From assembly GCF_004514475.2 (NCBI RefSeq), contig NZ_MYFO02000005.1:124001-188000 (forward strand): DNA of 64,000 nucleotides. Direction: 5' to 3'. The notes below the pieces were generated by a model, which worked only from the letters and a program-made list of their open reading frames with translations, had not been told where the DNA came from and did no database searches. The first letter of the stretch is position 1; every line of letters starts with the position of its first letter. A program made the translations under genes and the position numbers. Positions 8,585 to 17,290 of the stretch are shown piece after piece. This stretch comes from Paenibacillus athensensis (GTDB lineage Bacteria; Bacillota; Bacilli; Paenibacillales; NBRC-103111).

Positions 8585-9859
8585 TCAATACCAAGAGGTG
8601 GACAATGCGCTCCAGCTTTGCCCCCCATCTTTCGTTTCCATAAGCAGATGTTTGTTATCTTTCATAAATACGGCCCATCCGGACGTGCTGTTGATAAAGT
8701 CGAATTGGTCGATCTTCTCAGAAGCGGCTGTAAATATAGGCGTCCAGGACGGCATACTTTTGTATAGTGTTGTCCGGTCCGTGCATAACCAGCCCTCCGA
8801 TAAAGACACAAAATCATATTGAAGTTGAAATGCATCGGGAGAAGCTTCTATATCAGGTCCTTCTGTCCATGATTGTCCGCGGTCCGTTGTCTGGAAGAAA
8901 ATAATTTTAACCTGATTGGTTCCCGGCATATCGTAATATACAGGCAATATTCCTTGCTGTTCATTAAGAAAGGAAGGCGACAGTACGGTAAGATGGGGAC
9001 TCCCTTCGATCGGCTTGCTGAGCATAAGTTTTTGAGCCTTCCACGTCTTCCCCCCGTTATCTGTTCGATATAGGGTTGGCTCGGAGGCCGCCATACTGAC
9101 TCCCATAAAACCAACTTGTCCATTGGCAAAAGAAGGTGCGGCTTTCTCTCCGTCCATCGGAATACCGCCGCCCTCGACGCTTGAGATCATCTCCCAGCTC
9201 GAACCGGCATTCTCTGTACGATAGATTTCATCAATTGCATATCCCAGTCCAGTTTTTTTATTCACATACACCCAGCCTTGTTGCTCATCTGCGAAAGAAA
9301 AACCAGTCACCACACCGTCAACTGACAAAGTCTTTCCGGCGTTCCAACTCACTCCCCCGTCCGCGGTTGTATAAACGGCTATACCCTGATCCTGCATCTG
9401 AATAATCCAGAAGCGATCCGGATTTACATACGCAAATAAAGTGTCCAGAGAAGTTATCTTGTCTGAGCTTACCGGAAAATCGCTATTTGGCGTAACATCC
9501 TGCCAGTGCTCCCCTCCATCATGCGTCATCAGCAATTGGAGCTGATTGGTGTTTGCGGGATTGGAACCAACTGCCCATGCAGTCTGCGCATCGTATCTAT
9601 GAATCCGGTAATTGAAATCTCGAGTCGCTTTCGGTGCCTCTTCCTTTGAAGCAGTCGGACTGCTATCAGGAACTGTAGAGCTGGGTGTGTTTGCCGTACA
9701 GCCCAGTAAACTGCCCCATAATAGAGCCACCGTGCATACGCGGAACATCCACCTAACCGTTTTGAACAATGTGATCGGCCCCCTACGCTTAACTTGCATT
9801 GAATATTCTGGATTCATAAAACCAATTGCTTTTGGAGCGAGCGTTTGTATTGTAATCAC
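8585..9859 (-). CDS. lipoprotein with Asp-box (BNR/sialidase-like) repeats
   Basis: Exported lipoprotein with lipobox LLGC preceded by a hydrophobic stretch and a KRR n-region. About six Asp-box-like motifs occur (HDGGEHW, ADGGVSW, NAGSSW, DNGGKTW, DRGQSW, KDGGQSW), typical of a beta-propeller as in BNR/photosystem stability factor-like proteins. Role unknown, probably binding at the cell surface. The start is uncertain: GTG at 9859 has AAGG 13 bases upstream, while ATG at 9799 gives a more usual 34-residue signal peptide but has no ribosome site. The upstream 9860-9945 is very AT-rich. Confidence 0.8.
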   Translation of the reverse strand: MITIQTLAPKAIGFMNPEYSMQVKRRGPITLFKTVRWMFRVCTVALLWGSLLGCTANTPSSTVPDSSPTASKEEAPKATRDFNYRIHRYDAQTAWAVGSNPANTNQLQLLMTHDGGEHWQDVTPNSDFPVSSDKITSLDTLFAYVNPDRFWIIQMQDQGIAVYTTADGGVSWNAGKTLSVDGVVTGFSFADEQQGWVYVNKKTGLGYAIDEIYRTENAGSSWEMISSVEGGGIPMDGEKAAPSFANGQVGFMGVSMAASEPTLYRTDNGGKTWKAQKLMLSKPIEGSPHLTVLSPSFLNEQQGILPVYYDMPGTNQVKIIFFQTTDRGQSWTEGPDIEASPDAFQLQYDFVSLSEGWLCTDRTTLYKSMPSWTPIFTAASEKIDQFDFINSTSGWAVFMKDNKHLLMETKDGGQSWSALSTSWY

Positions 9860-9945
9860 GATACTTATAGATCAACCTTAAAATACTATAATTTCTTATA
9901 TTTAAAAATAATAATATTAATAAACATTTTATCTCTATCTTACAA

Positions 9946-9983
9946 AAAAAACCGTTTCAGCTTTAAAGCCAAAACGGTTTTTT
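9946..9983. terminator. rho-independent terminator
   Basis: Arms AAAAAACCGTTT and AAACGGTTTTTT with a 14-base loop. Lies after the ABC permease ending at 10020 on the minus strand. Confidence 0.85.
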
Positions 9984-10019
9984 AGATTGAAGCCCTCTAC
10001 ACCATTTCTGCACTCCTGT

Positions 10020-11120
10020 CTACTCCCACTTAAACGTAAACGAAGCGATCAGGAACGCGACAATCATCCAGCCTGCGAGCAGCAAGGCTTCTTGCCATAC
10101 GCCGGTGAAGCCCACGCCCACATTCATGACCTGACGCAGCGCCGAGGTCAGATGCGAAATCGGCAGCAGCTTGACGATCGGTTGCAGGAAGGCCGGCATA
10201 TCCTTGATCGGGAAAAACACGCCGCCGACAAATAGCATCGGGAAGGAAATGAAGCCGGCAATCGGGCCGGCGCTTTCCGGCGTTTTTGCCAGACTCGCCA
10301 CGATAAAGCCGATGGACATAAAAGCCAGCGTGCCGAGAATAACAAAAAACAGCAGCAGCAGCCACGAGCCGTTCACCTGCGTATGAAAAATCAACGCGCC
10401 GACCAGCAGCACGATCACGGCCTGCAGCCCGTTCATCACCAGCCGTGCCGTAATTTGCGCCGCAATGAACGTTCCGGGCTTCAGCGTTGTGCTTTGCAGC
10501 CGGCGCAAAATGCCGCGCTCGCGCCAAGAAGCGATTTGCCCGGCCACCCCGTTCAGGTTGTTGGACATGATCATCATCGCAACGATACCGGGCACGAGGA
10601 AATCGATGTATTTCAAATGCAGCGCCTGCACGCCTTCGGCTTGAATGCCGATCACCGGCTTGTAATGGGTCAACTGCTTGCTGATCCCGTCGACCACTTG
10701 GCCAAGCGTCGCTTTGCCAACCTCCAACGTAGTCAGATTCGTTTCGTCAAAATAGGCCTTGACGCTGGCCGTTTCGCCGCCTCCCTCTGCTTTCGTCACG
10801 GCTTCGCCGTAGCCTTGCGGAATGACGACGACCATTTGCGAGTCGCCGTTTTTCAGCTCGTCGAGCGCTTTGGGCTCATCGGTTGCTGTGGTCAGCTTCA
10901 GCGCCTGACTTTGCGTCAGCGCCGCTACCAGCTGCGTCGAGGACGGCGAGCTGTCCAGATCGATCACCGTGCCGCCAAGCGACAAGCTGCTGCCGTTGCC
11001 GAGAAACGAGCCGAGCATAATCATGAAAAAGATCGGAAAACCCAACGACCAGAACAGCACCTGACGGTTGCGGGCAAAAATCCGCAGCTGGGCCAGCGTT
11101 AATTGCCGGTATGCGCTCAT
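10020..11120 (-). CDS. ABC-2 type transporter permease
   Basis: 366 residues with one N-terminal membrane segment (SLGFPIFFMIML), a large extracytoplasmic part of about 170 residues, and five C-terminal membrane segments, the usual DrrB/YhgE-like ABC-2 layout. Likely exports a drug, lipid or antibiotic-like substrate. Its ATG overlaps the stop of the upstream ATPase gene by four bases (ATGA), so the two are translationally coupled. Substrate not deducible. Confidence 0.9.
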   Translation of the reverse strand: MSAYRQLTLAQLRIFARNRQVLFWSLGFPIFFMIMLGSFLGNGSSLSLGGTVIDLDSSPSSTQLVAALTQSQALKLTTATDEPKALDELKNGDSQMVVVIPQGYGEAVTKAEGGGETASVKAYFDETNLTTLEVGKATLGQVVDGISKQLTHYKPVIGIQAEGVQALHLKYIDFLVPGIVAMMIMSNNLNGVAGQIASWRERGILRRLQSTTLKPGTFIAAQITARLVMNGLQAVIVLLVGALIFHTQVNGSWLLLLFFVILGTLAFMSIGFIVASLAKTPESAGPIAGFISFPMLFVGGVFFPIKDMPAFLQPIVKLLPISHLTSALRQVMNVGVGFTGVWQEALLLAGWMIVAFLIASFTFKWE

Positions 11121-12073
11121 TGTTCCCTCAAGCTCCTTCCCGTCATATGAATAAACACGTCCTCCAGCGTCGCTGTGCGCGTCTGCAGCTCATTCAGCCG
11201 AATCCCCCATTCGGGCGCTTGGCGGATCAAGGCGGTCAGCGACGTTTGCAGATCGTCCGTATACAAAATAAACACTTCATTGCGGTAATCCGCCTGCTTG
11301 ACTGCTTCGATACCACCAAGCAGCGCCAGCAGCTGCTCCGCCTTGGACGCATCCACCTGCTCCTGCTCCGGCAAGCGAAACTCAATCGCATTCTCCGATT
11401 GCAGACTGCGCACGAGATTGCGCGGCGTATCCAGCGCGATGACCTGGCCCTGATCCATCAGGCAAATCCGATCGCACAGCACATGCGCTTCGTCCATATA
11501 ATGCGTGCTGAGGACAATCGTTTTGCCGCGCTCCTTCAGCCGCAGCACAATATCCCACAACGTCCGGCGCGCCTGCGGATCGAGTCCGGTCGTCGGTTCG
11601 TCGAGAAACAGCACCAGCGGGTCGTTGACGAGCGCAAGCGCAATGGCCAAGCGCTGCTTTTGCCCACCGGACAGATGCTTGACGCGGCCGTCGGCTTTTT
11701 CCAGCAAAATCATATCCTCCAGCAGCGGCTCAATCGGCACCGTTTTCGGATAAAAGCTGGCGTACATGCGCACGATTTCCCGCACCGTCAACAGGTCGAA
11801 CAGCGACGTCGATTGCAGCTGCACGCCGATGACCTCTTTGACCTTGCCAAGCTGGCTGCGCGTATCGTAGCCCGCAACCTTGGCCGTGCCGCCATCGGGC
11901 TTGCGCAGGCCCTCGATCATTTCCATTGTGGTCGTTTTGCCCGCGCCGTTGGGCCCGAGCAGGCCAAACACCTCGCCTTTGTTGACCGTAAAATGAACCC
12001 CTTTCACCGCTTGAAAATCGCCGTATTTCTTGATGAGTCCCTCTACTTCGATTACAGCCTCCGCTGCTGCCAC
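11117..12073 (-). CDS. ABC transporter ATP-binding protein (DrrA-like)
   Basis: 318-residue ATPase. Walker A GPNGAGKTTT (about 40-49), signature LSGGQKQR (134-141), Walker B LVLFLDEPTTGLDP (153-166), then the switch His in STHYMDEA. A C-terminal extension of about 80 residues is the kind seen in DrrA-like exporters. GTG start at 12073 preceded by GAGGTGG. An open frame extends to 12229 but has no ribosome site. Pairs with the permease at 10020-11120. Probably transcribed from the promoter near 12201, with a leader of about 120 bases. Confidence 0.92.
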   Translation of the reverse strand: MAAAEAVIEVEGLIKKYGDFQAVKGVHFTVNKGEVFGLLGPNGAGKTTTMEMIEGLRKPDGGTAKVAGYDTRSQLGKVKEVIGVQLQSTSLFDLLTVREIVRMYASFYPKTVPIEPLLEDMILLEKADGRVKHLSGGQKQRLAIALALVNDPLVLFLDEPTTGLDPQARRTLWDIVLRLKERGKTIVLSTHYMDEAHVLCDRICLMDQGQVIALDTPRNLVRSLQSENAIEFRLPEQEQVDASKAEQLLALLGGIEAVKQADYRNEVFILYTDDLQTSLTALIRQAPEWGIRLNELQTRTATLEDVFIHMTGRSLREQ

Positions 12074-12200
12074 ATGCCCACCTCTTTTATGAACAAAATT
12101 GAACCGCCTGCGGCGCCGCCATTGCGACTTCGCAACGTTGCGCCGTTCTGCACCTTTCCCCCCGGTGCACATTTCCTTACTGGAACAGACATCCTTCCAT

Positions 12201-12229
12201 ATTATAGCATTGGCGGCTGTGCGATGCAC
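12201..12229 (-). promoter_or_regulatory. extended -10 promoter for the ABC exporter
   Basis: On the minus strand ATGC TATAAT (12201-12210), an extended -10 element, with only a poor -35 (GTGCAT) 17 bases upstream. Confidence 0.45.
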
Positions 12230-12334
12230 TTGCGGGGCGAGGGGTGCGGGGGGATGGTAGAGCGGGGGGCGCGGGCGGTGATAGAGGGAAGCGCTTTGCG
12301 TTGTGGTGGCGCTTCGATGGGAGATTTGAAAGAT

Positions 12335-12416
12335 GCGCTGCGCGGGGGCGACGGGCTGAGGGGCGGTTCACAGGTGCGCTGCGCGGGGGCGGCGGGCTGA
12401 CGGGCGGTTCGGGGAT
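12335..12416. repeat. 41-bp tandem duplication in a GC-rich gap
   Basis: Two adjacent copies, 12335-12375 and 12376-12416, each starting GCGCTGCGCGGGGGCG, differing at a few bases. The 465-base gap 12074-12538 otherwise holds only the promoters and ribosome sites of the flanking divergent genes. Confidence 0.6.
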
Positions 12417-12538
12417 GCGATTCGCTGCCAAACACCCTACGTGGGAATCGCTTTGTGCTGAGCAATGACCGGGCGGCTTCCGCTCCCCTGCCGCGCATGA
12501 TATAGTGGATAAAAAACGGGAATAAGGCGGTATACAGA

Positions 12539-15016
12539 ATGGCGGACCACAACCAGCGAAAGAACGGGCAAGGACACGGACAAGCACGCGAAAAAACGAA
12601 CGGGCCGGCAAGCGGAGCGCAGCGGCGGATTAAGGAGAAAATCCGACAGCAGGAGGATGCTGAGAAAAGCACGCCAGCAGCCGGGAAAAACGGAACCGGA
12701 ACGAAGAAACGGCATGTAAGCGGAGTTGGCAAGCCGCGTGGAGTTACTGTATCGAAAGCACCGGGAGACGCGGGAGCGACGAGTCGGCGCGGGGCTTCTG
12801 CATCGAATGCGGGAGTAGACGCAAGAGCTACGAAACAGCGCGGAGTAAGTGCTGACAACCAGCCTAGGGCTGGCACGCGGACGCATATGGGGACGCGGCC
12901 GGAAGCTGCGGGACCGACGGGACAAGATCGGAGCGGAGCTGCCCAAAAGCGTGGAGCTACGGCGCGGACCAATCCACAAGCACGGCTGAGAGACGAGGAA
13001 TCGACGAGACGAGATCGGAGCGGAGCTGCCCAACAGCGTGGAGCTACAGCGCGGACCAGTCCCGGGGCACGGCCGGGAGACGAGGAATCGACGAGACGGG
13101 ATAGGAGCGGAGCTGCCCAACAGCGTGAAGCTACGGCGCGGACCAATCCACAAGCACGGCCGGGAGGTGCGGGAGCAAGTGAAGTTCGAGCGGGCAAGTC
13201 GACTGTTGGAAAATCACAAGCAGGCGCAAACGGGGCACAACCTGAGCGGGGCCGGAACGAGCGGAGTGGTCACCGCGAGAAAAATACACCCGGATATTCG
13301 CAAGACGGTGAAGCGGTGCAGGCACCCTTTTCACGCAACCGCACTACACAAAATGCCGCGCCGAGAGACGGGCAACCGCTGGCCCAAACGAACAAGCCGG
13401 TTGGTCGCAGCGCTCGACAGCAACAAGCCGGAGCACGAGGAGCTTCCTTGCATGCGAATCGACAGGACGAGCAGACGCGCCAATCGGAACGATCCTCCTC
13501 CTCTCCCTCCTACCGGAACAACGCCAAACCCGTTGCCCGGCAGCGGGATTTTGCAGGCAGCGATTCGGGAAAGGCATCTGTTGACAAGGCTCCAATCGCC
13601 AATATCTCTACAGCGGAGGAAATTAAAGTCGGCGACATCATAGCCGTTACGATCAAACGCATCGGGATTAATGGCGAAGGCGTGGGCTATTTTCGGCGCA
13701 AAACGATTTTTGTCCCCGGCGCGCTGCCCGGCGAGGTCGTGCGAGCCAAAGCGGTCAAGGTCGAAAGCAGCTACATTCAGGGGGCTTTGACGCATATCGA
13801 AAAAAGCTCCCCCGACCGCGTCGCGCCCCCCTGCCCTGTCTATCTCGAATGCGGCGGCTGCCAGCTTCAGCATCTCAGCTACGCCGGTCAGCTTGCCGCC
13901 AAGGAAGCGCTCGTGCGCGAGGCTTTTGAGCGCTATACGGGGATTCGCGAGCTGCCCTTGCGGCCGATTCTCGGCATGGACGAGCCCTGGAGCTATCGCA
14001 ATAAGGCTCAGTTGCAGGTCGGTCGGCAGAATGGCCGCACGATTACCGGACTCTATGCGGCGGGTACTCACCGGCTTGTCGACATCAGCGGCTGCCCGAT
14101 CCAGCATCCGGGGCTCAATCGCGTCATGCGCGAGGTCAGCCGGATCGCCGACGAATTGGGCGTGCCCGTGTACGATGAGCGCAAGCGCAGCGGCGTGCTG
14201 CGCACCGTCGTCGCCCGCATCGGGTGGCGCTCGCAGCAGGTGCAGCTGACGCTCGTCACCGCTTCTGCGGAGCTGCCGCAGCGCGAGGCGCTTGTCCGGC
14301 GCATCCGTCAGGCGCTGCCGGAGGTGGTGACCCTAGCCCAGAACGTGCATCCGGGCACGGATTCGCTGATTTTCGGCGACGAGACGAAGATCCTGTGGGG
14401 GCGCGATCAGCTCGATGAGGAGCTGGGCGAGCTGCGCTTTGCTTTGTCACCGCGGGCGTTTTTTCAGCTGAATCCGTCGCAGACGGTCAAGCTGTATGAC
14501 GCGGTGAAGGAAGCCGCGGCCTTGACCGGCCGCGAAACGGTTGTCGACGCCTATTGCGGCACAGGCACGATTGGCCTGTGGCTGGCGCCTATGGCGTCGG
14601 AGGTTCGCGGCATCGAGTTGATCGAGGATGCCGTGGCTGACGCTCGGCGCAACGCGCAGCGAAGCGGGCTGGGGAACGCCCGCTTCTATGCCGACCGCGC
14701 CGAGCGGTTGCTGCCGCAGTGGGTCCGCGAGGGCTTCCACCCCGACGTTGTCGTGGTGGACCCGCCGCGGACCGGCTGCGAAGCCGCCCTGCTTGGCGCG
14801 TTGGTTGACGCCAAGCCGCAGCGTTTGGTTTATGTGTCTTGCAATCCTTCGACCTTGGCGAAGGATTGCAAGACCTTGCTTGAGGGTGGCTATCGGCTGG
14901 AGTGGGTGCAGCCGGTGGATATGTTTCCGCAGACGGCGCATGTGGAGTGCGTAGCATATTTAAGGGGTGTCCATTGTCGGACGCTCTTCTTTAGAGTGGT
15001 TCCGCCCCTTACATGA
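12539..15016 (+). CDS. rlmCD: RlmCD-like 23S rRNA uracil-5-methyltransferase with long disordered N-terminus
   Basis: 825 residues; the family is normally about 450-480. Residues 1-355 are Arg/Gln/Ala/Gly/Thr-rich and look disordered, with three 29-residue repeats at 130-216. From about 361 follow a TRAM domain, the iron-sulfur cysteines C432, C438, C441 and the Cys in DISGCPIQ, the SAM site VVDAYCGTGTIGLWL, and the catalytic Cys in YVSCNPSTLAKD. It makes m5U in 23S rRNA (U747/U1939 type); in Bacillus one RlmCD makes both. ATG 12539 follows AAGGCGG by eight bases, and no plausible internal start precedes the TRAM domain. The last 16 residues run through a foldable DNA segment (14962-15010). 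Confidence 0.9.
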   Translation: MADHNQRKNGQGHGQAREKTNGPASGAQRRIKEKIRQQEDAEKSTPAAGKNGTGTKKRHVSGVGKPRGVTVSKAPGDAGATSRRGASASNAGVDARATKQRGVSADNQPRAGTRTHMGTRPEAAGPTGQDRSGAAQKRGATARTNPQARLRDEESTRRDRSGAAQQRGATARTSPGARPGDEESTRRDRSGAAQQREATARTNPQARPGGAGASEVRAGKSTVGKSQAGANGAQPERGRNERSGHREKNTPGYSQDGEAVQAPFSRNRTTQNAAPRDGQPLAQTNKPVGRSARQQQAGARGASLHANRQDEQTRQSERSSSSPSYRNNAKPVARQRDFAGSDSGKASVDKAPIANISTAEEIKVGDIIAVTIKRIGINGEGVGYFRRKTIFVPGALPGEVVRAKAVKVESSYIQGALTHIEKSSPDRVAPPCPVYLECGGCQLQHLSYAGQLAAKEALVREAFERYTGIRELPLRPILGMDEPWSYRNKAQLQVGRQNGRTITGLYAAGTHRLVDISGCPIQHPGLNRVMREVSRIADELGVPVYDERKRSGVLRTVVARIGWRSQQVQLTLVTASAELPQREALVRRIRQALPEVVTLAQNVHPGTDSLIFGDETKILWGRDQLDEELGELRFALSPRAFFQLNPSQTVKLYDAVKEAAALTGRETVVDAYCGTGTIGLWLAPMASEVRGIELIEDAVADARRNAQRSGLGNARFYADRAERLLPQWVREGFHPDVVVVDPPRTGCEAALLGALVDAKPQRLVYVSCNPSTLAKDCKTLLEGGYRLEWVQPVDMFPQTAHVECVAYLRGVHCRTLFFRVVPPLT
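12926..13186 (+). repeat. three 87-bp tandem repeats inside the rRNA methyltransferase gene
   Basis: Units at 12926-13012, 13013-13099 and 13100-13186 encode a 29-residue block beginning DRSGAAQ(K/Q)R. The third copy diverges in its last part. Confidence 0.8.
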
Positions 15017-15075
15017 TGTTATATTGTGCTACAATTGAATCAAATACCGTTATTGATAATGGGAAGGTGAAGCCC

Positions 15076-15243
15076 TTGGATAAATTTAAAGATCTGGAGA
15101 AATGGATTAAGCTAACCGGAGACCGCGCCAAGTTGGATGCAAAAGCTAATGACACATACATCGTATATAAAACGACGGACGGCCAAATCGTGAAGGAATA
15201 CAACAATGGCAATATTGTCCCCGTCGCCGATTCGGATTGCTGA
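15076..15243 (+). CDS. small hypothetical protein (55 aa)
   Basis: Begins with TTG at 15076 (LDKFKDLEKWIKLTG) after AAGGTGA five bases upstream; an open frame reaches back to 15013 without a better ribosome site. Charged, with a C-terminal YIVYKTTDGQIVKEY hairpin-like part. More AT-rich than its neighbours, as is the next gene, which suggests a transferred pair. Family not recognised. Confidence 0.55.
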   Translation: MDKFKDLEKWIKLTGDRAKLDAKANDTYIVYKTTDGQIVKEYNNGNIVPVADSDC

Positions 15244-15317
15244 TGCCCTTGCCTATTGGCTTCCGTGATGGCTACACAAATTAATTTGAACAACCAAATA
15301 CATGGAGGTCGCCTCAA

Positions 15318-15959
15318 ATGCCACCATATTTTTCAGTACATTATTCATTTCCATATTCAATCTTCACTCCCAATTTTGTAGGTGACATGTACAACACCGT
15401 ATTTCGCAGCTTCCCTTTTCGATCCGGATATTGGATCTCAGAAAATCATACACTCGAAGAAATAGTCAACTGGAATACTTCCCTTCTTGAGAAGAAATTC
15501 AAGTTGGGATTTGACCAGCATGTGAAGCATGATTATAGGCAAATTCTTTTATATTCGGAGTTATATAGCCATCTTCGCTTATTTTTTATGTACCGATCCA
15601 ACGAAATTGAGTTACATCTGATTATCCCTGAAAATGATATATTGTTGGATGATGAGTTTTTAAGATACGACAGCTCGAAGGTCCTCCCTTTGCTAGATCT
15701 TTCCTTGAAGATATGGAATTCTTTTGGAGTCAATACTATTCAGACCTATCACGAGTTAGGCGCACCGATCAGTTATAAAAAAATCATGCAGGGTCAGCCA
15801 CCATCTACTGCTCCCTTCAGCATACTGCCTGAAATCAACAATCAATTTAAAAACAACCTGGACGACAAATTCTTTGTGAAGGAATTAAATCAGGGTATGT
15901 TATTATTTGAAAAAGATCACTTCTATGTGGTTGGCGATTCCGCATGGCTGGAGCGGTAA
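15318..15959 (+). CDS. hypothetical protein (213 aa), possible immunity-type protein
   Basis: Soluble, aromatic-rich acidic protein (MPPYFSVHYSFPYSIFTP...). GGAGG nine bases before the ATG. Clearly lower GC than the flanking genes. No signal peptide, membrane segment or catalytic motif. The size, composition and orphan position next to a small unknown gene resemble immunity proteins of polymorphic toxin systems, but no toxin is adjacent; this is a weak inference. Confidence 0.6.
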   Translation: MPPYFSVHYSFPYSIFTPNFVGDMYNTVFRSFPFRSGYWISENHTLEEIVNWNTSLLEKKFKLGFDQHVKHDYRQILLYSELYSHLRLFFMYRSNEIELHLIIPENDILLDDEFLRYDSSKVLPLLDLSLKIWNSFGVNTIQTYHELGAPISYKKIMQGQPPSTAPFSILPEINNQFKNNLDDKFFVKELNQGMLLFEKDHFYVVGDSAWLER

Positions 15960-16094
15960 CGAAGCATTGCGTAGCCAATACGCAAACTTATTTACCCACG
16001 ATCACAGACTTCTACTGAAATTTTTTGGAGCTTAACTTAGCCCATCCATAACCCCCTTAAATTTTAACATAATTAAAAGCTTACGACCCAAAGC

Positions 16095-16125
16095 AAGGCC
16101 GTTCTTCCAAGGACGGTCTTTGTCG
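16095..16125 (+). terminator. rho-independent terminator
   Basis: AAGGCCGTTCTT and AAGGACGGTCTT pair with one G-T and one mismatch around a two-base loop, followed by TGTC. Ends the two-gene unit 15076-15959; the gap 15960-16224 otherwise holds only the GntR promoter. Confidence 0.65.
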
Positions 16126-16148
16126 CGTCAAATGGGGCAATAGAGTAC

Positions 16149-16205
16149 TTGACATATCCACCTTTTTTGTATTAGTGTATTAATTAATTAGTACAGTAAT
16201 ACTGT
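16149..16205 (+). promoter_or_regulatory. promoter and palindromic operator of the GntR-ABC operon
   Basis: TTGACA at 16149-16154, a weak -10 (TATTAG near 16170), then a 20-base palindrome 16176-16195 (TGTA-TAATTAATTA-TACA apart from one mismatched pair) and a perfect 13-base palindrome ACAGTAATACTGT at 16193-16205, just before the ribosome site. Fits autorepression by the GntR protein. Confidence 0.65.
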
Positions 16206-16224
16206 AACTCCATTGGAGGAAGCT

Positions 16225-16596
16225 ATGGAATTTAATCAGAAGGAACCGATTTATGCGCAAATCATCGATGATTTTAAGACCAAGTTTATTCAGGGTACGT
16301 ATGGTTTGGGTCAAGAAATCCCCTCCCGGCGGGAATTCGCCAAGCAATTGGGCGTGAATCCGAATACGGTGCAGCGGGCTTACCGGGAAATGGAGGAGAT
16401 GAAGCTGATTATGACGGCCAGAGGTCAGGGAAGCTGTATGACTACTGATGAACGGATGCTGGAGTCGCTTCGCGAAGAGGCGTTGGCGGCCAGTCTGGAT
16501 CAATGCATAGGGATGCTGCGCTCTTTTGGAAAATCAAATGAAGCCATTCTGGACATTGTCCGAACGTATTTGGAAAGGGGAACGGTTCATGATTAA
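16225..16596 (+). CDS. GntR-family (YtrA-type) transcriptional regulator
   Basis: 123 residues: winged helix-turn-helix at about 10-75 (IPSRREFAKQLGVNPNTVQRAYREME) and a short helical C-terminal dimerisation part, the layout of the YtrA subfamily that controls ABC transporter operons often linked to cell-wall antibiotics. ATG 16225 has GGAGGA four bases upstream. It overlaps the next gene by eight bases. The palindromes at 16176-16205 are the likely binding site. Confidence 0.92.
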   Translation: MEFNQKEPIYAQIIDDFKTKFIQGTYGLGQEIPSRREFAKQLGVNPNTVQRAYREMEEMKLIMTARGQGSCMTTDERMLESLREEALAASLDQCIGMLRSFGKSNEAILDIVRTYLERGTVHD

Positions 16597-17290
16597 AGTA
16601 GAGCATGCGGGAAAAATTTTTGGCGGCAAGCCGGCCTTGAATGATGTTTCTTTTACGCTGCAAGAAGGTCAAATCGTCGGTCTGCTGGGAACGAACGGTG
16701 CCGGCAAATCGACGCTGCTGCGAGTAATCGCCGGATTGCTGCGGCTGGATAGCGGTACGGTGCTGATTGATGACCTCTCCCCTTCCCTGACGTCCAGAGG
16801 CCTGCTGACCTATCTGCCTGACGTCAATGGCTGGTACTCCTGGATGAAGGTATCGGACTGCATGCGATACATGAAGGATATGTACAGGGACTGGGATGAG
16901 CAAAAAGCGAGGGCGCTGCTGGATTTTTTCGAATTAAGTCCGCACGTCCTTGTGAACAAACAATCGAAAGGCACGTTAGCCAAAATCAAGCTGCTGCTGG
17001 CGCTAAGCCGCCAAGCGAAATATTTGCTGCTGGATGAACCCTTTTCAGGCATCGATCCTTTCGCCCGACAGCAGGTTGCGCAGGCCATTGTGGAGGATTT
17101 TATGGAGGAAGGTCAAACGATTCTCGTCAGCACGCACGAGCTTGCGGAGGTGGAGACGCTGCTGGATGAGGTGTTATTTTTGCATGACGGAAGGCTGCTG
17201 CTCCAGGGCAATGTCGAAAGTCTGAAGCAAGCGAACAACAGGTCTTTGCTTGATCTATTGAAAGAGGTGTATGCACATGAACGCGTTTAG
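16589..17290 (+). CDS. ABC transporter ATP-binding protein
   Basis: 233-residue ATPase with Walker A GTNGAGKST (34-42), Walker B KYLLLDEPFSGIDP, and the switch His in STHELAEVE. The signature loop is degenerate (SKGTLAKIK in place of LSGGQ), as is common in YtrB-like ATPases. ATG 16589 with AAAGGGGA upstream, overlapping the regulator stop. Works with the permease that follows, whose start it overlaps. Confidence 0.92.
   Translation: MIKVEHAGKIFGGKPALNDVSFTLQEGQIVGLLGTNGAGKSTLLRVIAGLLRLDSGTVLIDDLSPSLTSRGLLTYLPDVNGWYSWMKVSDCMRYMKDMYRDWDEQKARALLDFFELSPHVLVNKQSKGTLAKIKLLLALSRQAKYLLLDEPFSGIDPFARQQVAQAIVEDFMEEGQTILVSTHELAEVETLLDEVLFLHDGRLLLQGNVESLKQANNRSLLDLLKEVYAHERV

Noticed and set aside
12074-12229. 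N-terminal extension of the ABC ATPase to 12229
   Set aside because: The frame is open, but GTG 12073 has the ribosome site and gives the standard ATPase start, and the candidate promoter lies inside the extension.
12202-13197. 331-codon Pro/Ala/Arg/Ser-rich open frame on the minus strand
   Set aside because: Mirror of the repetitive N-terminus of the rRNA methyltransferase gene and the GC-rich gap; no ribosome site or domain.
15076-15959. Classical toxin-antitoxin pair
   Set aside because: Neither protein shows a toxin or antitoxin motif, and the larger protein is too long for a usual pair; left as unknown.
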